Assembly: GCA_023301335.1 (NCBI GenBank)
Contig: JALZVA010000039.1
Location: forward strand, 1-18,304
Direction of reading: 5' to 3'
DNA length: 18,304 bases
Origin: Akkermansiaceae bacterium
GTDB lineage: Bacteria > Verrucomicrobiota > Verrucomicrobiia > Verrucomicrobiales > Akkermansiaceae
Shown: piece by piece, positions 15,307 through 18,304 of the stretch
How the letters are laid out: each line of letters begins with the position of its first letter
Position numbering within the stretch: the first letter of the stretch is position 1
The notes under the pieces: model-generated
The model's database searches: none
What the model was told of the DNA's origin: nothing
What the model saw: the letters and a program-made list of their open reading frames with translations, nothing else
Translations under genes and position numbers: made by a program

Positions 15307-16116
15307 CTAGGGTAAAACATTCACTTCCGTGGTAGCGATGGAGAAGTGCGTTTGTTCACTATATTTACGGTGGATAAATCCTAAACCTATCCATTTTTCT
15401 TCATGAAAGCAGATGCTAGTGACACGCCCTGCAGGTTTGCCATCAGGATTTTCAGGATGCGGGATGTGTGCCGGAACAGTGATCTCGGAGGAGAGCTCAA
15501 AGGCGGTGAGGTACTGGTTCACTTTACCTGAAGACTTGATACGGGAAATCACCTCTTGTCCAGTGTAACAGCCTTTACTATAAGAAATCGCCGCTTGTTC
15601 GAGCCGTGCTTCAGGTGGAAGGAGGTCCACATTGAGCTCTGCACCCCATACTGGTACGCGGTGGAGGATTCTCATGGTTTCTAAGTCTTGTGCAGTAGCT
15701 TGTTCTCCTGCTGGGCGGGTAAGGCTATCTTTACCGAGAATGCCGTAGCGTTGACTTGCCCATCCTTCGGTGGTGTCGGACGTGTCAAACTGGTGGAACA
15801 TACACATTTCACCTGTGATGTCGGTGAGCTCTGCGTCATCCGCAATCAGATACATATCGAGCCGTTGGAATAAATCCTCTCTGAGGCTCAGTGGGCAATC
15901 TATCAGGTAGCCATCCTGGAATGCGCGGACAAAAGCGACCCCTTGTAGCTTTCCTTTGGCATTTGTGACACAGGTAAGCACCGCCTGCTCGTGAGTAGCA
16001 AGGGTGATATCTTGGGTGATTTGTCCGTTAAGAAATCGTGCACTATCAGGGCCTATGAGTTTAAAAAAGGCACGGTCGGTTAGAGGGACGAAGGTATGAT
16101 GAAGTGTGTGGGACAT
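15307..16116 (-). CDS. ygfZ: YgfZ/GcvT-type folate-binding protein
   Basis: This 269-residue protein contains the signature KGCYTGQE (181-188, with Cys183), followed by an arginine at 192 and KVN. It also has the N-terminal DSARFLNGQITQDI segment (24-37) typical of the family. YgfZ is a tetrahydrofolate-binding protein that helps keep certain Fe-S enzymes active, including the tRNA-modifying enzyme MiaB in E. coli. It is related in fold to the glycine cleavage T-protein but is not that enzyme. Its ATG (16116-16114) shares one base with the stop of the upstream dehydrogenase gene (TAATG), so the two are translationally coupled and the start is well fixed. Confidence 0.92.
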   Translation of the reverse strand: MSHTLHHTFVPLTDRAFFKLIGPDSARFLNGQITQDITLATHEQAVLTCVTNAKGKLQGVAFVRAFQDGYLIDCPLSLREDLFQRLDMYLIADDAELTDITGEMCMFHQFDTSDTTEGWASQRYGILGKDSLTRPAGEQATAQDLETMRILHRVPVWGAELNVDLLPPEARLEQAAISYSKGCYTGQEVISRIKSSGKVNQYLTAFELSSEITVPAHIPHPENPDGKPAGRVTSICFHEEKWIGLGFIHRKYSEQTHFSIATTEVNVLP

Positions 16117-16955
16117 TAGGCGTCGAATTGTTTAATGAGGATAGAAAAGTCAGATTCTTCATGGCCTTGTTGAGCGAGAGCTTCCATTTGCTGTGACGTG
16201 GCCTCGATCCCTGGAGTGGCGAGGCCTTTTTGCTGCGCCAAGTGAATGGCAAACTTGCTATCTTTAAGCATATTGGAGAGAGAAAAATGAGGCGTGAATT
16301 CCCTCGTAGTCATGGTTGGCATTTTCAGAGAAGTGAGGAATGAACCACATGCGTTACTGGTGACCGCTTGGGCCAGAAGCGCATCTGGAATACCATGTGC
16401 AGAAGTGATGGCCATAGCCTCAGAGACAGCCTGAATAGTCGAGGCGGAGATCAGGTTGGTGGCAAGTTTGATAATCGTTGCATCGCCGATTTCACCAAGG
16501 TGATGGATTTCCTTTGAAGTCACCTGTAAGAGTGGCGTGTGTAGCTCTAAAAGTTCTTTCGATCCACCCACATAGTAAACAAGGTTTCCTCCGGCAGAGG
16601 CATCTTTACTTCCTGTAAAAGGACAGTCGAGGAAGGCGATCCCTTCCGCCTCGCACTGCGCCGCTAACCACTGAGTGGTTTCGAGGTCAATGGTAGAGTG
16701 ATTAAGTAGAGTTTGGGAAGGCGTGAGAAAGTCTCGGATAGCTTGAAAAACTTGCCGACAAGCGACTCCATCTTTGAGATAAAAGCTGAGGACAGGAGAG
16801 CTTGCAGCTTCTTCGAGAGAGGCACATTGCTCAGGGTGTTTATCTGGAGAGCGGTTCCAGCGGCGGACGTTATAACCTGATTGTTCGAGATTGTCGGCAC
16901 AGCGAGACCCAATGATTCCTAGGCCAAAGACCGAGATAGCTGGTAATTTATGCAT
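16116..16955 (-). CDS. NAD(P)-dependent beta-hydroxyacid dehydrogenase (3-hydroxyisobutyrate dehydrogenase family)
   Basis: This 279-residue enzyme has an N-terminal Rossmann domain with GLGIIG (11-16) and an NRS loop (34-36), which usually indicates NADP(H). The substrate motif around DCPFTGSKDASAGGN (110-124) and the catalytic lysine region GDATIIKLATN (157-167, Lys163) follow, then the all-helical C-terminal domain. Family members oxidise or reduce beta-hydroxyacids such as 3-hydroxyisobutyrate, tartronate semialdehyde, succinic semialdehyde or glyoxylate; the actual substrate is not evident. The usual DxPxSGG motif appears here as DCPFTGSK, so the second Gly is changed. It is the first gene of a four-gene - strand operon and overlaps ygfZ by one base. 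Confidence 0.9.
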   Translation of the reverse strand: MHKLPAISVFGLGIIGSRCADNLEQSGYNVRRWNRSPDKHPEQCASLEEAASSPVLSFYLKDGVACRQVFQAIRDFLTPSQTLLNHSTIDLETTQWLAAQCEAEGIAFLDCPFTGSKDASAGGNLVYYVGGSKELLELHTPLLQVTSKEIHHLGEIGDATIIKLATNLISASTIQAVSEAMAITSAHGIPDALLAQAVTSNACGSFLTSLKMPTMTTREFTPHFSLSNMLKDSKFAIHLAQQKGLATPGIEATSQQMEALAQQGHEESDFSILIKQFDA

Positions 16956-16961
16956 GCCTTA

Positions 16962-16989
16962 TTCATAAGCGATCTCACCACTTGCTCAA
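16962..16989 (-). promoter_or_regulatory. Possible promoter of the dehydrogenase operon
   Basis: On the - strand TTGAGC (16989-16984) and TATGAA (16967-16962) are 16 bases apart, with only 6 bases from the -10 box to the ATG. The -35 box lies inside the palindrome at 16978-16993. Each box matches the consensus at four of six positions, so this is a weak-to-moderate call. Confidence 0.3.
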
Positions 16990-17001
16990 GTGGATTTTTT
17001 T
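16978..17001 (+). terminator. Palindrome with T-tract (antisense terminator or operator)
   Basis: The palindrome CCACTTG-CT-CAAGTGG (16978-16993) is followed on the + strand by A and seven T residues (16995-17001). In form it is a rho-independent terminator for + strand transcription, but the gene to its left is on the - strand, so it would stop only antisense transcripts. It also overlaps the putative -35 box of the dehydrogenase operon and could instead be a repressor site. Both readings are inference. Confidence 0.4.
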
Positions 17002-17167
17002 CTTCTGTGTGAGGATGTTCTGCAGAAATAAATTAAATCAGTAAATGTATTGAGCTATTGAACGATGATGCCGAAGAGTGTTTGTCAAATTCATGACATA
17101 TGGAAACTCGGGGGTGAAAAATTCGTATATTTTATATGTGTAAAATGGGCAAGGAACCGCTACCATT

Positions 17168-17627
17168 ATGAGGAAAATAATCCGATACCCCACCAATGAA
17201 ATGTGTGACGCCTTTGAGGTTTCAAGATTAGGCTATAGATACTTTAGTAGTGATAAAATGCCCTGCTTAAAAGCAAAGCGCATTCTCAAAGTCTACAGCT
17301 CGCCACGGATGACGAGTGAGCTACATGACCGAGGGTGGAAGTGCTCAGAAAACACTGTTGCCACAATGATAGAACAACACGGATTAGCTGCTAAAGTTAC
17401 TAAAAATTTTAAGCAACTAAAGATAACTACCGTAGATAAATCAACTCGTGGAGCAGAAGTTCAAGCACTTTGCAGAGATTCTCATAGCCGCTACTACCTA
17501 AATTCCAACCAAAGAAGGCTGGCTCGACCTCTCTGTGGTTATCGATCTCTACTCCAGAGCTGTTCTAGGCTATCAAACCATCGGAGCAACGCCTGCGAGT
17601 ATTGTTACCGAAGCTCTCACAAGTAGC
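17168..17627 (+). pseudogene. Degenerate IS3-family transposase (orfB) remnant
   Basis: The first part reads like an IS3-family orfB: YPTNEMCDAFEVSRLGY, then YSSPRMTSELHDRGWKCSENTV, then HGLAAKVTKNFK. About 20 residues normally found before the 'SPRMT' segment are missing. After about 17460 the homology passes to the next frame, where IPTKEGWLDLSVVIDLYSRAV continues from 17502 as the start of the integrase (rve) core. In that frame the codon just before IPT is TAA (17499-17501), where the family normally has Tyr (TYIPT), so a nonsense change is added to the frame change. Homology ends at about 17627, before the second and third catalytic acids. No orfA and no terminal inverted repeats were found. 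This is an inactive relic. Confidence 0.8.
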
Positions 17628-17771
17628 ATTGCCGTAGTAGTTTCCTTTGGAGATTTTAGCGCCAGCCAGAATTTTTTAAAAAGCCTGTTTTTCATCTCTA
17701 GCTGGATGCCCCTGTTTGAGGCTTTCATAATTTTTACTTTATTTTTAGCTTTGTATGTGTAATCTGCTGGC
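17628..17771. other. A/T-rich gap after the transposase remnant
   Basis: This 144-base stretch holds no convincing gene. It contains 7-base inverted repeats (AAAGCCT at 17680-17686, AGGCTTT at 17719-17725) followed by an A/T-rich run, a weak terminator-like structure. A TGTAAT box ends 8 bases before the ATG of the next gene and could be a -10 element. Confidence 0.3.
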
Positions 17772-18104
17772 ATGGACTATGAAAATTCTGATATCCCTCG
17801 TAACTGGATAGACACAAGTGCATCAGCTGGACCTGCCCTATTGGGAGCCGCTGCTGGCCTTCTTGTCGCAGATTTACTACACGCAAATGCACGTAGAGCT
17901 GCGGGTATTGGCTTAGTCGCACTTGGTGTGGCGGCACTTGCCCCTAAGGTATCAGGTTCTATCAAGCGTAAGGTGACAGGACCTACCACACGCCGTGGCT
18001 CAGAGAGGACGCTTGAAAGCATCCGTGGTGCTGGAGCTACTCCTGAAGGATTCGGATTCGTAGAAGATGGGGATATCGATTCCTCACAGCTAGGAGTCGG
18101 GTAG
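17772..18104 (+). CDS. Small Gly/Ala-rich membrane protein of unknown function
   Basis: This 110-residue protein has a short polar N-terminus, then two hydrophobic, glycine- and alanine-rich segments (about 20-35, AGPALLGAAAGLLVADLL, and about 43-58, AAGIGLVALGVAALAP). Small-residue spacing resembles a glycine zipper. A basic stretch (KRKVTGPTTRRGSER) and an acidic C-terminus follow. The ATG is the first start after an in-frame TAA at 17760-17762, and no clear Shine-Dalgarno site precedes it. I do not recognise the family. It is not part of the IS remnant: the composition is coherent and there is no similarity to transposition genes. A weak hairpin over its stop (GGTAG 18100-18104, CTACC 18110-18114), followed by T-rich sequence, may help end the transcript. 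Confidence 0.65.
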   Translation: MDYENSDIPRNWIDTSASAGPALLGAAAGLLVADLLHANARRAAGIGLVALGVAALAPKVSGSIKRKVTGPTTRRGSERTLESIRGAGATPEGFGFVEDGDIDSSQLGVG

Positions 18105-18140
18105 TTTAGCTACCTTTCCTTTTACCCCCTTGCATGTTAA

Positions 18141-18304
18141 TTACTCGCCTTTATCTTTATACCGAACTTTTGTGTGCTCGGTTTGCTGTTCTTTTTCCAT
18201 TTCGGCAAGGACAAGTCTGAGGGCTCCTCCAGAGATCGAAATTTCTAAAATGAGGCCCATGAGTGAGAGGCACATCATACAGAGTGCTGATATAAAAAGA
18301 ACTG
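18141..18304 (-). CDS. C-terminal end of a membrane protein (partial, 5' end outside window)
   Basis: On the - strand the frame ending at TAA (18143-18141) is open to the window edge, giving 53 residues. It begins with a hydrophobic helix (VLFISALCMMCLSLMGLILE), then a short GGALR turn and a charged, Lys/Glu/Gln-rich cytoplasmic-type tail ending KDKGE. It is convergent with the small Gly/Ala-rich gene, with 36 bases between the stops. The visible part is too short to name a family. Confidence 0.6.
   Translation of the reverse strand, partial: VLFISALCMMCLSLMGLILEISISGGALRLVLAEMEKEQQTEHTKVRYKDKGE

Noticed and set aside
16978..17001. Terminal inverted repeat of the IS remnant
   Set aside because: It is a self-contained palindrome rather than one half of a paired repeat, and no matching copy is seen near the 3' end of the remnant.
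17460..17502. Programmed -1 frameshift as in active IS3 elements
   Set aside because: The frame change is inside orfB rather than at the orfA/orfB junction, and the second frame carries a TAA exactly before the IPT motif, so it is decay, not programmed recoding.
1..18304. CRISPR array, tRNA/rRNA genes, prophage or defence island
   Set aside because: No spaced direct repeats, no cloverleaf-like or rRNA-like stretches, and no phage or nuclease-defence gene sets were found; most of the window is ordinary chromosomal coding sequence.

Overview
This is a bacterial chromosomal window of moderate, slightly AT-rich composition. It is almost fully coding and shows no tRNA, rRNA, CRISPR array or prophage. 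The best lineage guess is a Verrucomicrobia-type (PVC) bacterium. The reasons are secreted proteins with pseudopilin-like C-terminal domains, a secreted ThuA-domain protein, a divergent Ser/Thr kinase-like protein, and few Shine-Dalgarno sites. This is family-level pattern recognition, not a database match.

Left part (1-5405, + strand). The tail of an upstream gene and a terminator are followed by a tight three-gene operon of large exported proteins (185-1600, 1605-3485, 3495-5405). The second and third are paralogues, the third a probable lipoprotein, and both end in the same roughly 174-residue module. The first ends in a different, shorter pseudopilin-like tail. A strong bidirectional hairpin (5442-5479) closes the operon.

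Middle left (5480-6389). A 53-residue entericidin-type lipoprotein gene (5690-5529, - strand) is divergent from a very acidic 174-residue protein that may have a SUKH/SMI1-like fold (5814-6338, + strand).

Central block (6390-11654, - strand). In transcription order: the ribosome-associated GTPase HflX, a small two-helix membrane protein, a site-2-type membrane metalloprotease, a sugar-phosphate nucleotidyltransferase, a secreted ThuA-domain protein, and a metallo-beta-lactamase-fold nuclease-like enzyme. The first four are tightly spaced. The ThuA gene may have its own promoter, and the last gene has its GTG start inside a hairpin.

Right block (11796-16955, - strand). A serine/threonine kinase-like protein lacks the catalytic Lys, Asp and Asn and is read as a pseudokinase. 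It lies downstream of a compact four-gene operon: an NAD(P)-dependent beta-hydroxyacid dehydrogenase, a YgfZ folate-binding protein, a D,D-carboxypeptidase, and a cytoplasmic GH15/phosphorylase-kinase-like protein.

Right end (16956-18304). A decayed IS3-family transposase remnant with a frame change and a nonsense codon is followed by a 110-residue glycine/alanine-rich membrane protein (+ strand). The 3' end of a membrane protein gene on the - strand runs off the window.

No recognisable defence or biosynthetic system is present. The most unusual items are the three-gene exported-protein operon, the pseudokinase beside a GH15-like protein, and the start-codon hairpin.
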